Source: Bacteroides mediterraneensis (GTDB lineage: Bacteria; Bacteroidota; Bacteroidia; Bacteroidales; Bacteroidaceae). From it: a stretch of DNA of 64,000 bases. The position numbers were made by a program, and so were the translations under genes. Under the pieces are notes generated by a model. That model saw only the letters and a program-made list of their open reading frames with translations, made no database searches and was not told the origin of the DNA. The stretch spans positions 2,443,935-2,507,934 of the forward strand of contig NZ_LT635783.1 in the NCBI RefSeq assembly GCF_900128455.1. Reading direction: 5' to 3'. This document shows, in pieces, positions 23,387 to 30,451 of the stretch. Position 1 is the stretch's first letter. Each line of letters begins with the position of its first letter.

Positions 23387-23533
23387 ATTCCACATCTCCT
23401 CTATGCTGTTGTCGCACAATGTAACCAAATCCGGGTGTTCTTTCCGACATTCGGATTTGGCTGTTTGTGCGTGTGCTATCATCTCGTCCAATATCCTCTC
23501 CAGCTCTTTATAATCAATCTTATGCTCTTTCAT
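23345..23533 (-). CDS. Small helical early protein (62 aa)
   Basis: I take ATG 23531-23533 (MKEHKIDYKELERILDEMI), just after the stop of the BRO gene, rather than the upstream in-frame start inside that gene. The product is helical with four Cys residues, including CICPLH at the end. Function unknown. Confidence 0.55.
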   Translation of the reverse strand: MKEHKIDYKELERILDEMIAHAQTAKSECRKEHPDLVTLCDNSIEEMWNLVSEAERCICPLH

Positions 23534-23537
23534 AGCT

Positions 23538-24203
23538 TCATTCCTCCCACGTGATGCAAAGTTGTTCGTAAGCGGGTTTCTTCTCCGGATAGGTACGCCC
23601 TTCCTGGCGGTTTTTCTTTGCCAGAGCCTGGATGCATTTTGCAACCGGATAACTCATTGAGGTTCCGGCATACACCTTCTGCACATGCCCCAGCGTGACA
23701 CGCTGCTTCTCGGCTGTAAGGCAAAGCTCCGCACGGCTGATGTAGGGCTTCATGTTTTCTTTCCACTGACCGAAATACGGACGGAACTTGGGAAGCGGAA
23801 GACGATTCGTGCTTTCCGGACGATTATTGCTTATCGAGTAGCTTCCGGTGCGTCGGATGCTGGGAAGCACTGTGCCGGTCACCCAGTTGACAAACCTGTC
23901 GGCTTCCGGCTTGTTGCTTCGAAATGCAAGTTTATAAACGGCTGCTTCATTGATTACTTTCAAAGTTTGAAGACCACCACCACGAGCCCCAGAAGAAGGG
24001 GTGGTGAGATTTACCACCCCTTTCCAATCTTCAGGGATGCTATCAAGTGTATGGCTTGACCATGTTACATTCAAAGCCATTGCTACATCTTTGGCTACAA
24101 ACCAAGGTTCGCCTTTAATAACTTGTGTTCTTACATTCACATTTTCATTCTCATTGTAGAATACTTGCAGACTTGTTGTCTGCTGAATGTTTGCATTATC
24201 CAT
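23538..24203 (-). CDS. BRO-N domain antirepressor-like protein
   Basis: The 221-residue protein has a BRO-N domain in its first ~115 residues: NVNVRTQVIKGEPWFVAKDVAMALNV, then AAVYKLAFRSNKPEADRFVNWVTGTVLPSIRRTGSY. The C-terminal half is basic and unassigned. BRO proteins in phages often act as antirepressors or DNA-binding regulators. It is the first gene of the leftward early operon, transcribed from a -7 box at 24263-24271 next to the repressor, a fitting place for a lysis-lysogeny switch component. Confidence 0.85.
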   Translation of the reverse strand: MDNANIQQTTSLQVFYNENENVNVRTQVIKGEPWFVAKDVAMALNVTWSSHTLDSIPEDWKGVVNLTTPSSGARGGGLQTLKVINEAAVYKLAFRSNKPEADRFVNWVTGTVLPSIRRTGSYSISNNRPESTNRLPLPKFRPYFGQWKENMKPYISRAELCLTAEKQRVTLGHVQKVYAGTSMSYPVAKCIQALAKKNRQEGRTYPEKKPAYEQLCITWEE

Positions 24204-24262
24204 AATTTGCGTTTTTAAAGATTATTTTCTACCTTTAGAGCGTCTTCGGTATTGAAGACTCT

Positions 24263-24271
24263 GCAAATATA
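24263..24271 (-). promoter_or_regulatory. -7 box of the leftward early promoter
   Basis: The minus strand reads TATATTTGC, a match to TAnnTTTGY, about 60 bp upstream of the BRO ATG. An 11-bp arm inverted repeat, AGAGCGTCTTC (24237-24247) with GAAGACTCT (24254-24262), lies at the start of the transcript. Confidence 0.65.
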
Positions 24272-24272
24272 C

Positions 24273-24329
24273 ACACATTTTGGGAAATACAAATAAAATC
24301 CATATAAAAATCACACAATATGGGAAATA
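24273..24329. repeat. Pair of candidate repressor operator repeats
   Basis: ACACATTTTGGGAAATA at 24273-24289 and ACACAATATGGGAAATA at 24313-24329 are near-identical direct repeats 40 bp apart. The first covers the leftward early promoter region, and the second spans the start codon of the S24 repressor gene (ATG 24320). This is the expected layout for autoregulated phage repressor sites. Confidence 0.6.
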
Positions 24330-24988
24330 TTTTAGATAAACCATTGGTATTAGACCGCATTAAAGAGTATTATAAGCTCAAAGGCAATGCTGAATTAGCT
24401 AGATTCTTAGGCGTTGCTCCTAATACTATAACCAATTGGTATGGGCGCAAAACATTTGATATTGATGTGATATACACAAAATGTGTAGATATAGATATGA
24501 ACTGGCTCCTTACAGGCGAAGGCAACATGCTCAGTTCTGATTCTGAAAAGGAAGAAAAACTGCCATCCGTAAACCAAACATACGAAGGCGCACCCTACTT
24601 TAACGTGGATTTTATAGGAGGATTCGATGTGATTGTGAATGACCAGACGCGAAATCCTGACTTCTACATCAATTATCCTCCCTATAACCAGGAAGGAGTG
24701 GTGTGGTGTAACCTCACCGGTCACTCCATGGAGCCGGAGATAAGCAATGGTGACATTATCGCACTTCGTGAAGTAACCACACCTATCCAGTATCTTCCAG
24801 CCGGAGAAATATACGGCATCGTCACAGAGGAATACCGCACAGTAAAAAGAGTCAGGTTAAGCCAAAAAGAAGGTTTTGTCCGGCTCATCCCTTCGAACAA
24901 AAGCGAAGAGTTCTGCGAACAGGAAATCCCCATCAGCATGATCCTTAAAGTATATGCTGTTTTGGGAAGTATCAGGAAGTTCTTTTAA
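24320..24988 (+). CDS. Phage repressor with S24 (LexA-type) peptidase domain
   Basis: The 222-residue protein has an N-terminal CI-like HTH (about 22-45, GNAELARFLGVAPNTITNWYG). A C-terminal S24 domain with the catalytic pair Ser136 (GHSMEPE) and Lys176 (YRTVKRV) follows. Such repressors keep the prophage silent and are cleaved when RecA is activated by DNA damage. It faces away from the BRO operon across a shared control region, and its own start codon lies within an operator-like repeat. Length is normal for the type. Confidence 0.88.
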   Translation: MGNILDKPLVLDRIKEYYKLKGNAELARFLGVAPNTITNWYGRKTFDIDVIYTKCVDIDMNWLLTGEGNMLSSDSEKEEKLPSVNQTYEGAPYFNVDFIGGFDVIVNDQTRNPDFYINYPPYNQEGVVWCNLTGHSMEPEISNGDIIALREVTTPIQYLPAGEIYGIVTEEYRTVKRVRLSQKEGFVRLIPSNKSEEFCEQEIPISMILKVYAVLGSIRKFF

Positions 24989-25016
24989 TTTATGTACATT
25001 AATGATTTAGGTTTGT

Positions 25017-25526
25017 ATGAAAATATTTACACATATACTTTTCACTGCATTTTTATTTTTTTGTTCATGTAACAATACATCTGAAGAAGGAATTGAAAAA
25101 TCAATATCAGATTTTGTTCAATCCTCTTTACCTGAAACCTGGACTTATGAACCGATTGCATACTCTGTAACTGATAGTGCCATGTCAAAGGTTGAAGATA
25201 CTAAACAGTATCAAGAACTTGTAGAAGCACAAGCACAATTAGATTCAGCTTTTATTCATGATGAAACTATAGGTTATTATGAAGAAATGAAAGAACTTAA
25301 ATCTAAATTTACTCCGCATTATATAGGTAAAAAGATCATTCATGCATATTTATGCTCCACAGATTTCGGTGATTCTTTATTTATTAATACATATATAATT
25401 GGAGCTGATGGAGAGATTACCAAAAGCGATGTAACTTCTGTATATGTTTCATCTCCAGATTCTGTGCGAATGGAGTCAACAAAAAAGCATCTGAAACAAT
25501 TTATTGACAAGGCTGTAAAATGGTAG
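25017..25526 (+). CDS. Prophage-carried lipoprotein
   Basis: The 169-residue product has a short signal peptide and lipobox (FLFFCSC, Cys about 19), then a mostly helical, soluble region. It follows the repressor in the same orientation, has lower GC than the phage core, and is not part of the lytic operons. This is the usual position for lysogeny-expressed cargo that alters the host surface, for example superinfection exclusion. No recognised domain. Confidence 0.6.
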   Translation: MKIFTHILFTAFLFFCSCNNTSEEGIEKSISDFVQSSLPETWTYEPIAYSVTDSAMSKVEDTKQYQELVEAQAQLDSAFIHDETIGYYEEMKELKSKFTPHYIGKKIIHAYLCSTDFGDSLFINTYIIGADGEITKSDVTSVYVSSPDSVRMESTKKHLKQFIDKAVKW

Positions 25527-25584
25527 CAAGTATTCATAATTTAAAATTAGACAATATTTAAATCCGATTTAAAGACAAGTAGCT

Positions 25585-25953
25585 ATGAGACTGGTAAATA
25601 TTACCATGACTGAAGAACTGGCTCAGAAAATAGATAGCCTTTTAAAAATGGCCACCACATTTAATAACCAAGTGTGTGCGCCTGTAACAAATGACGATGA
25701 GTTAAATGAATATATTGCAATAGGTGAAATTCTTGAACCGATGGGATATGCCAAAAGACTGGCAGGAAACCTTTTTCACATAACTCCTGCGGGAATGTAT
25801 TTTGTCAAGACCGGCGGTTTTACGTCCATGTATTGGGAAAAGAGAAATGAAGAAGAAAAGAAGAAAAAGGATGCAAAAATAAAACTATGGTTAGCCATTT
25901 GGGGAAGTGTAGCTACACTAATCAGCCTCATTCAAGCTCTTTTGGGATGCTGA
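25585..25953 (+). CDS. Cargo protein with winged-helix-like core and C-terminal membrane helix
   Basis: The 122-residue product has a small N-terminal helical part and a middle that reads like a winged helix (EYIAIGEILEPMGYAKRLAGNLFHITPAGMYFVKTGG). A very charged stretch (EEEKKKKDAKIK) and one C-terminal transmembrane helix ending LIQALLGC follow. The same layout, with the phrase ITxxGxxFxxxGG, occurs in the gene at 46746 in the second prophage. Function unknown; it may be a membrane-tethered regulator or exclusion protein. Confidence 0.6.
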   Translation: MRLVNITMTEELAQKIDSLLKMATTFNNQVCAPVTNDDELNEYIAIGEILEPMGYAKRLAGNLFHITPAGMYFVKTGGFTSMYWEKRNEEEKKKKDAKIKLWLAIWGSVATLISLIQALLGC

Positions 25954-26130
25954 CAAACCCTTTACTATACGTTGCACCTCCTGCAATGCCCTGTCTGCCA
26001 CTTTGTCTTCTAAAACAGGTATCACACTATGCCCCTGCTCGCATACGATGCAAACTATTTCACGCAGTGCAAATTCATATAAGGTTGCTTTACGCTGGTT
26101 CTCTAATATCGTCCGGATAAATCCTGCCAT
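25918..26130 (-). CDS. Small helical protein, unknown
   Basis: The 70-residue product (MAGFIRTILENQRKATLYEF) has a strong upstream site TAAAGGAGT before its ATG at 26128-26130. It is predicted helical with two Cys residues. It converges on and overlaps the cargo gene above by 36 bp, so at most moderate support; the good ribosome site argues that it is expressed. Confidence 0.45.
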   Translation of the reverse strand: MAGFIRTILENQRKATLYEFALREIVCIVCEQGHSVIPVLEDKVADRALQEVQRIVKGLSASQKSLNEAD

Positions 26131-26145
26131 ACTCCTTTAAATTAA

Positions 26146-26168
26146 GCTCCCGGACTTTCACCGGGAGC
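26146..26168. other. Perfect 8-bp inverted repeat hairpin
   Basis: GCTCCCGG (26146-26153) and CCGGGAGC (26161-26168) flank a 7-nt loop, just upstream of the ribosome site of the gene ending at 26130. It could be a leader structure of that gene or a terminator for a tRNA-like transcript coming from 26298. Confidence 0.5.
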
Positions 26169-26215
26169 GTTCACCTTAAATCTAATACCTATAAAAACGC
26201 AAAATCACAAAGTAT

Positions 26216-26298
26216 TGGGGCAGAACCCGGACTCGAACCGGGGACAATACAGGGAAGCGAATTATATCCTGCTGTTCTACCTACTGAACTATTCTGCA
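26216..26298 (-). tRNA. tRNA-like gene with about 14-nt anticodon loop
   Basis: The minus-strand RNA has an acceptor stem GCAGAA/TTCTGC with an encoded CCA end, T8-A9, a D-arm GTTC-AGTAGGTA-GAAC with GG in the loop, and a T-arm CCCGG-TTCGAGT-CCGGG. The anticodon stem GCAGG/CCTGT encloses about 14 nt (ATATAATTCGCTTC) instead of 7, so no standard anticodon can be assigned. It may be a degenerate tRNA, a decoy, or a tRNA with a special loop. It lies in the non-coding end region of the prophage. Confidence 0.5.
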
Positions 26299-26952
26299 TC
26301 ATTTCCACACGCACACACGTTTTCACCGTAAAAATACGTATTATCATCCAAATAAACACTATAAATCAGCAACTTACATTAATTTTACCGCATAATCAAT
26401 GCGTAAATATATAATACTATCTATATCAAAATATAGACTAAAACACACTAATAGCACACGAAAAAAGCAATCTCCTACCAAATACACGACTTAAAACCAG
26501 TTAAAAAGGTATCCCCAACTTTTTATTTTGCGCGTAAAATAAATAAAAAAGGGTATCCCCAACTGGTATCCCCAAAGGTATCCCCAACCCCTTTTTTAAC
26601 ATTTAAGAAAGAGATTCTGAAACCGCTTGTTTTTCCCGTCTAAATGGGTACTTAAACAGATTTCTAAACGCCTAAACATGCATAAAAAAAGGCCGAAATA
26701 AGCCTTTACAGCCTATTCCAGCCCCGTTTAGGTGATATTTATAGGGTGATGTAACAAAAACGCATTTAAAGCCCGCGTTTAGGCCGTTTAGATGTAAAGC
26801 CTATGTAAAGTAATGTCACATTTCGTTTTTCGTTCACATGAAAGCCCGTTTTCGTTTAACTCGCTGATAAACAAACCGCAATAACATTTTTGCCGCCGTT
26901 CTATCTTACACAATTCGTTCTGATGCCCGTAAAGACTTTTTCCACTCGCCTC
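26299..26952. other. Long non-coding end region of the Mu-like prophage
   Basis: About 650 bp without a credible gene. It is AT-rich and holds several short repeat families: GGTATCCCCAA copies at 26508-26588, and GTTTAGG/CCTAAAC copies in both orientations between about 26640 and 26790. No promoter or ORF stands out. The density of repeated sites suggests protein-binding DNA rather than decay. Confidence 0.6.
26508..26588 (+). repeat. Four GGTATCCCCAA direct repeats
   Basis: Copies start at 26508, 26552, 26565 and 26577. The last three are almost head-to-tail on a 12-13-bp pitch. They lie inside the non-coding prophage end region and could be protein-binding iterons. Confidence 0.7.
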
Positions 26953-27057
26953 AAAACGCCTTTACGTTTCAAACAAAACGCAAGTGCATTTCAACTGAAA
27001 CGTAAGTGCGTTTGAAGTAAAACGCAAGTGCGTTTTGAGACAAACGTAAAGGCGTTT
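26953..27057. repeat. Five 17-bp palindromes on an exact 22-bp pitch at the likely phage end
   Basis: Units start at 26953, 26975, 26997, 27019 and 27041. The core is AAAACGCAAGTGCGTTT, an imperfect palindrome, with 5-bp variable gaps. The first and last units are inverted copies of each other (AAAACGCCTTTACGTTT and AAACGTAAAGGCGTTTT). A 22-bp pitch equals the size of MuA end-binding sites. The array stops 33 bp before the host gene ending at 27090. Confidence 0.75.
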
Positions 27058-27089
27058 TTTCACACGATTTTCAAACAATGTCTACAGAA

Positions 27090-27623
27090 TTATAAACAAT
27101 TGATTTTCTGGCACAAACAGACACCCTGATACGAGTTTCCCACCCGTATCCAGTCTTTCAGGATGCCACATTCCGTATAACCTGCCGCCGCAAACAGTTT
27201 CCGGCTTGCCGTATTCCCCACCGGGATATAGGCATACAACTGGCGAAGACCGAGCAACCCGAAGCAATGCGACTCCAGCAACGCGAGCGCCATTCCTCCG
27301 ATGCCCTTTCCGCGCAAGTCTTTCCGCACCACCAGTCCCACTTCCGCCCGACTGTGACGCGCATCGAACGAAAAGACGTCAATCATGCCAGCCACCTCCT
27401 CCACGCCACGCACCATCATCAGACGCAACTGGCCGTCGGCAAACAAATCATTCTGGTTTTCGGCAATGTAACGTTTCATCTGATACCGCGAATACGGCCC
27501 CGTAGCCGTACCCAGCTCCCAAAGCTCCGCCTCATTCTCAAACGAAAGCATCACCTCCAAATCCTCCGGTTCGGGAGCCCGGAGACGGATTGTTTCCTGC
27601 GATGACTTGGCTGTCAGTCCCAT
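27090..27623 (-). CDS. GNAT family N-acetyltransferase (RimJ/RimL type)
   Basis: The 177-residue protein has the GNAT fold markers: IRLRAPEPEDLEVM start, a central EVGLVVRKDLRGKGIGGMAL acetyl-CoA binding motif (R/Q-x-x-G-x-G at about 122-127), and NTASRKLFAAAGY near the end. These enzymes transfer an acetyl group, often to N-termini or small molecules. It is the first host gene next to the prophage and abuts the membrane protein gene downstream of recR, so it probably belongs to the recR-led leftward transcript. Confidence 0.85.
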   Translation of the reverse strand: MGLTAKSSQETIRLRAPEPEDLEVMLSFENEAELWELGTATGPYSRYQMKRYIAENQNDLFADGQLRLMMVRGVEEVAGMIDVFSFDARHSRAEVGLVVRKDLRGKGIGGMALALLESHCFGLLGLRQLYAYIPVGNTASRKLFAAAGYTECGILKDWIRVGNSYQGVCLCQKINCL

Positions 27624-27624
27624 C

Positions 27625-28086
27625 CTACTGTTCCTCCTTTTCTTTTTCCAAATCGAGCTCCCGCATCAGCCGGCTGCGACCCGGCACACAGAAGAGCGAG
27701 GCCACCAGCAACATACCGACACACAGCAGACTGGTCAGATTAAACGTAGAATAATACACCGTCAGGTTGAACAGCACCGGAGCCAGCAGCAAGGACAGAC
27801 GGATTTCACACCAGCGGCGGTAGCTCACCAATGCCTCCGGCAGTGACAACTCACGGACCCGGCGCACCAGCGACAGGCTGAACATGCGCAACGACAACGG
27901 TATCATGCACACCGCCAGCAGAATCCCCACCGTCTGCAGGATGTATTCAGCCCGAGCATCTCCCACCCGGCTGCCCTGAAGCAAGATATCCGTTTCATAC
28001 AACACGCACCACGCCACGGCCAACACCCAGAACAGGGCAAATTCCACCTCCAGCACACGGAGCAATCGATTGATTTTCTTTTCCAT
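27625..28086 (-). CDS. Host membrane protein with about four helices
   Basis: The 153-residue product has hydrophobic segments at about 14-30, 48-68, 97-113 and 117-133 and a charged C-terminal tail (ELDLEKEKEEQ). It lies between recR and the acetyltransferase with gaps of 13 and 1 bp, an operon-like layout. I do not recognise a family; it is probably an integral inner-membrane protein. Confidence 0.7.
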   Translation of the reverse strand: MEKKINRLLRVLEVEFALFWVLAVAWCVLYETDILLQGSRVGDARAEYILQTVGILLAVCMIPLSLRMFSLSLVRRVRELSLPEALVSYRRWCEIRLSLLLAPVLFNLTVYYSTFNLTSLLCVGMLLVASLFCVPGRSRLMRELDLEKEKEEQ

Positions 28087-28099
28087 TGTTTCCTATCAT

Positions 28100-28717
28100 T
28101 TAAAGGGTTCCGGTAAACGCCACGCGGTTCACGATAGAACGTCCCAGCGTCACCTCGTCCGTATATTGCAATTCATCGCCGATGGAAATTCCACGGGCAA
28201 TCATCGTAATCTTCACGTCACATCCGGCCAGTTTCCGGAAAATATAGAAGTTGGTCGTGTCGCCCTCCATGGTAGAGCTCAGCGCCAGAATCACCTCCTT
28301 GACAGTGCCCGACTTCACCCGCTCCACGAGGCTGTCTATCTCCAAGTCGGAAGGCCCGATGCCGTCCATGGGCGAAATCACCCCGCCCAGCACATGATAC
28401 AGTCCACGATACTGCTGGGTGTTCTCCACCGCCATCACGTCGCGTATGTTCTCCACCACGCACACCGTGGTCGCATCGCGCGAAGGGTTGGAGCAGATAC
28501 GGCACACGTCCGTATCGGAGATATTGTGGCACACCTTGCAATACTTCACTTCTTTTTTCAGCGTGGAAATGGCGCTGCTGAACGCTTCCACCGTGGCATT
28601 GTCCTGACGCAACAGGTGCAGGACCAGCCGCATGGCCGTTTTCCGCCCGATGCCGGGAAGTTTGGCAAACTCGCCCACTGCCTTTTCCAATAAAACGGAA
28701 GGATATTGTTGATTCAT
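28100..28717 (-). CDS. recR: Recombination protein RecR
   Basis: The 205-residue protein has the RecR parts: an HhH region ([17 protein letters not shown], about 20-36), a C4 zinc finger [16 protein letters not shown] (57-72), and a Toprim domain ([17 protein letters not shown] onward). RecR works with RecO and RecF to load RecA at gaps. The start [13 protein letters not shown] fits the family; a -7 box lies 25 bp upstream at 28742-28750. Length is normal. Confidence 0.95.
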   Translation of the reverse strand: MNQQYPSVLLEKAVGEFAKLPGIGRKTAMRLVLHLLRQDNATVEAFSSAISTLKKEVKYCKVCHNISDTDVCRICSNPSRDATTVCVVENIRDVMAVENTQQYRGLYHVLGGVISPMDGIGPSDLEIDSLVERVKSGTVKEVILALSSTMEGDTTNFYIFRKLAGCDVKITMIARGISIGDELQYTDEVTLGRSIVNRVAFTGTL

Positions 28718-28741
28718 GCTTGTTTTCTTTATTTACGGAAG

Positions 28742-28750
28742 GCAAAAATA
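28742..28750 (-). promoter_or_regulatory. -7 box of the recR promoter
   Basis: The minus strand reads TATTTTTGC (TAnnTTTGY), 25 bp from the recR ATG at 28717. Confidence 0.65.
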
Positions 28751-28794
28751 CGGATAAAATCCTTTGACTGTATGCAGGGAACGGGAAAAACGAT

Positions 28795-28803
28795 TACCTT
28801 TGC
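28795..28803 (+). promoter_or_regulatory. -7 box of the engB promoter
   Basis: TACCTTTGC is a full match to TAnnTTTGY. It predicts a start near 28810 and so supports the ATG at 28827 for the GTPase, not the upstream in-frame ATG at 28764. Confidence 0.7.
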
Positions 28804-28826
28804 ATCAAACAACTCAATTTCGACCT

Positions 28827-29438
28827 ATGGACATTACCAGCGCAGAGTTTGTCGTAAGCAACTCACGGGCCGACATGTGCCCACAGACCCAACTGCCGGA
28901 ATATGCCTTCATCGGGCGTTCCAACGTGGGGAAATCCAGTCTCATCAACATGCTGACCAAGAATCCCAAACTGGCCATGACTTCGTCCACGCCGGGAAAA
29001 ACCTTGCTCATCAACCATTTTCTCATCAACAAGGAATGGTATCTGGTAGACCTTCCCGGCTACGGCTATGCCCAACGGGGGAAGAAGATGATGGAGAAAA
29101 TCCAAAAACTCATCGAATATTATGTACTGGAGCGGGAGCAGCTCACCTGTCTTTTCGTACTGGTGGACAGCCGCCTGGACCCTCAGCGCATCGACTTGGA
29201 ATTCATCGAATGGCTGGGCGAGAACGGTATCCCCTTCGCCCTGATTTTCACCAAGGCCGACAAGCAGAGTGCAGGAAAGACCAAGACCAACGTCAGCCGC
29301 TACCTGGAGAAACTGAAAGAACAATGGGAGGAACTACCTCCATATTTCGTATCCTCTTCTGAAAAGAAGACCGGACGGGAAGAAATCCTGGATTATATCG
29401 AACAAATCAACCGTTCGCTCAAGGAACAGGCCGAATAA
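28827..29438 (+). CDS. engB: Ribosome biogenesis GTPase EngB/YsxC
   Basis: The 203-residue protein ([18 protein letters not shown]) has G1 GRSNVGKSS at about 30-38, G2/G3 including the switch TPGKT and DLPGYGYA, G4 TKAD and a C-terminal SSSEKKTG G5-like motif, the EngB arrangement. It acts in large ribosomal subunit assembly and is usually essential. The start was chosen from the -7 box at 28795-28803. It is transcribed away from recR and ends at a strong bidirectional terminator. Confidence 0.95.
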   Translation: MDITSAEFVVSNSRADMCPQTQLPEYAFIGRSNVGKSSLINMLTKNPKLAMTSSTPGKTLLINHFLINKEWYLVDLPGYGYAQRGKKMMEKIQKLIEYYVLEREQLTCLFVLVDSRLDPQRIDLEFIEWLGENGIPFALIFTKADKQSAGKTKTNVSRYLEKLKEQWEELPPYFVSSSEKKTGREEILDYIEQINRSLKEQAE

Positions 29439-29454
29439 CACAAAGCCCACACAT

Positions 29455-29508
29455 ACAAATCCTCCTGTGTGAAGTTACCTGAAAAAGGACTCACACAGGA
29501 GGATTTGT
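29455..29508. terminator. Bidirectional hairpin terminator
   Basis: An 18-bp perfect inverted repeat, ACAAATCCTCCTGTGTGA (29455-29472) and its complement at 29491-29508, lies between the convergent engB and DUF4738-like genes. Confidence 0.85.
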
Positions 29509-29547
29509 CTATGATTATAAAAGGTCACTTCCATCGGATTCCACCAC

Positions 29548-30336
29548 TCAGCGGGAAAAGACGATGTTGCCTTCTTTGCTCACATCCAGCCGCACATTGT
29601 AGCACGAAGCCCCGTCGGGAATACAAAGCGTGGCCACATAGCGGTAACCGTTTTCGTCGACCTTCACAAAATCCATGTCGCTCAGAATGGCAGTGTGCAA
29701 GAAATCGGCCGGCACCACACGGGCAAACATTTCCTTATTGATGTCTTTGGAGAACAAACGTTCCTTTCCTTTATATACGCAGATATGAATGATGTTGTCG
29801 TAGTAGACATTCTCCACCGGAAGACCTTCCTCATTGATGCTGACCAGTGTCACCCGCTTCTTGGTTGGATTGATGTAGGCATATCCTCTGTAGCGCTCTC
29901 CCCCATACAGGATGACGGAATCTTTCTCGAACACTTCGCTTTCCGTTTCACGCACGGGAACCACCGTCCCGAACGACAGCGTGTCCGACTCGGCCTTATG
30001 CAGGCTGACCACCTCTCCCATCGAGGTGCGATAACGCAAGCTGTACGCCTTCCGTTCCTCAATGAAATAATAGATAGGACGGGCACTGTGGATGGTCATC
30101 GTGTCATGACGCACGCTGAAAGGCATGGGTGCATTAATCTGGCTGGCATAATAAATACTGTCCCCCTGAATTTTGAATAAAGGAGCCTCGGTGTTGTCGT
30201 CCAGCCAGATACCCTGCAACTGCTGCATGGCCTCCTGGTCTTCTTCCTGCTTTTCCGCTTCTTTCTGCTGGGAAGACATACATCCTGCCAGACATCCTAT
30301 ACCCCACAGAAGCATTATCAAGCCTGTTTTTTTCAT
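29548..30336 (-). CDS. DUF4738-like lipoprotein
   Basis: The 262-residue product has a signal peptide and lipobox LAGC (Cys about 19), an acidic/Gln-rich spacer (EKQEEDQEAMQQLQ), then an all-beta region with repeated strands (GIWLDDNTEAPLFKIQGDSIYYA and FVKVDENGYRYVATLCIP). This matches the DUF4738 family of Bacteroidetes surface lipoproteins. It probably sits in the inner leaflet or is exported to the outer membrane. Expressed from a -7 box at 30365-30373. Confidence 0.75.
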   Translation of the reverse strand: MKKTGLIMLLWGIGCLAGCMSSQQKEAEKQEEDQEAMQQLQGIWLDDNTEAPLFKIQGDSIYYASQINAPMPFSVRHDTMTIHSARPIYYFIEERKAYSLRYRTSMGEVVSLHKAESDTLSFGTVVPVRETESEVFEKDSVILYGGERYRGYAYINPTKKRVTLVSINEEGLPVENVYYDNIIHICVYKGKERLFSKDINKEMFARVVPADFLHTAILSDMDFVKVDENGYRYVATLCIPDGASCYNVRLDVSKEGNIVFSR

Positions 30337-30364
30337 GCGTCAATCGATTTCTACATTTACCGCA

Positions 30365-30373
30365 GCAAAAATA
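30365..30373 (-). promoter_or_regulatory. -7 box of the lipoprotein gene
   Basis: The minus strand reads TATTTTTGC, 29 bp upstream of the ATG at 30336. Confidence 0.6.
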
Positions 30374-30439
30374 CAACAAAATTAAATGCCAACCGAAAAA
30401 TGCCCCCTGAAAGATGTCCCACATAAAAGAAAAATGTAT

Positions 30440-30448
30440 TATTTTTGC
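30440..30448 (+). promoter_or_regulatory. -7-like box very close to the HU/SPOR start codon
   Basis: TATTTTTGC matches TAnnTTTGY but ends only 4 bp before the ATG at 30452. If used, transcription would start at or next to the start codon, giving a leaderless or nearly leaderless mRNA. Confidence 0.45.
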
Positions 30449-30451
30449 AAT

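Larger units (their letters stand above)
1..27064. mobile_element. Mu-like (Hankyphage-type) transposable prophage, left part cut off
   Basis: The region holds MuA- and MuB-like transposition genes, Gam, gp16-like, Mu-type gp29/gp30/gp36-like head genes and long-tail (siphovirus) genes in one compact set with mostly overlapping or abutting genes. The right boundary is inferred: the last phage-like structure is a 22-bp iteron array, and the first host gene ends at 27090. A terminal CA at 27061-27062 or 27063-27064 would fit Mu-type TG...CA ends. The other end, with the tail fibre genes, lies beyond the left edge. The link to Hankyphage rests on remembered gene content, not on a comparison. Confidence 0.8.

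Noticed and set aside
23530-23766. 78-codon frame inside the BRO gene
   Set aside because: Fully embedded in the well-supported BRO gene in the same direction with no independent start signal.
26953-27057. CRISPR-like array
   Set aside because: Repeats are palindromic with only 5-bp gaps, far too short for spacers, and no cas genes are nearby; an iteron or end-site array fits better.
1-27064. Diversity-generating retroelement expected in Hankyphage relatives
   Set aside because: No reverse transcriptase, template or variable repeats are visible in this part; it would lie with the tail fibre genes beyond the left edge.
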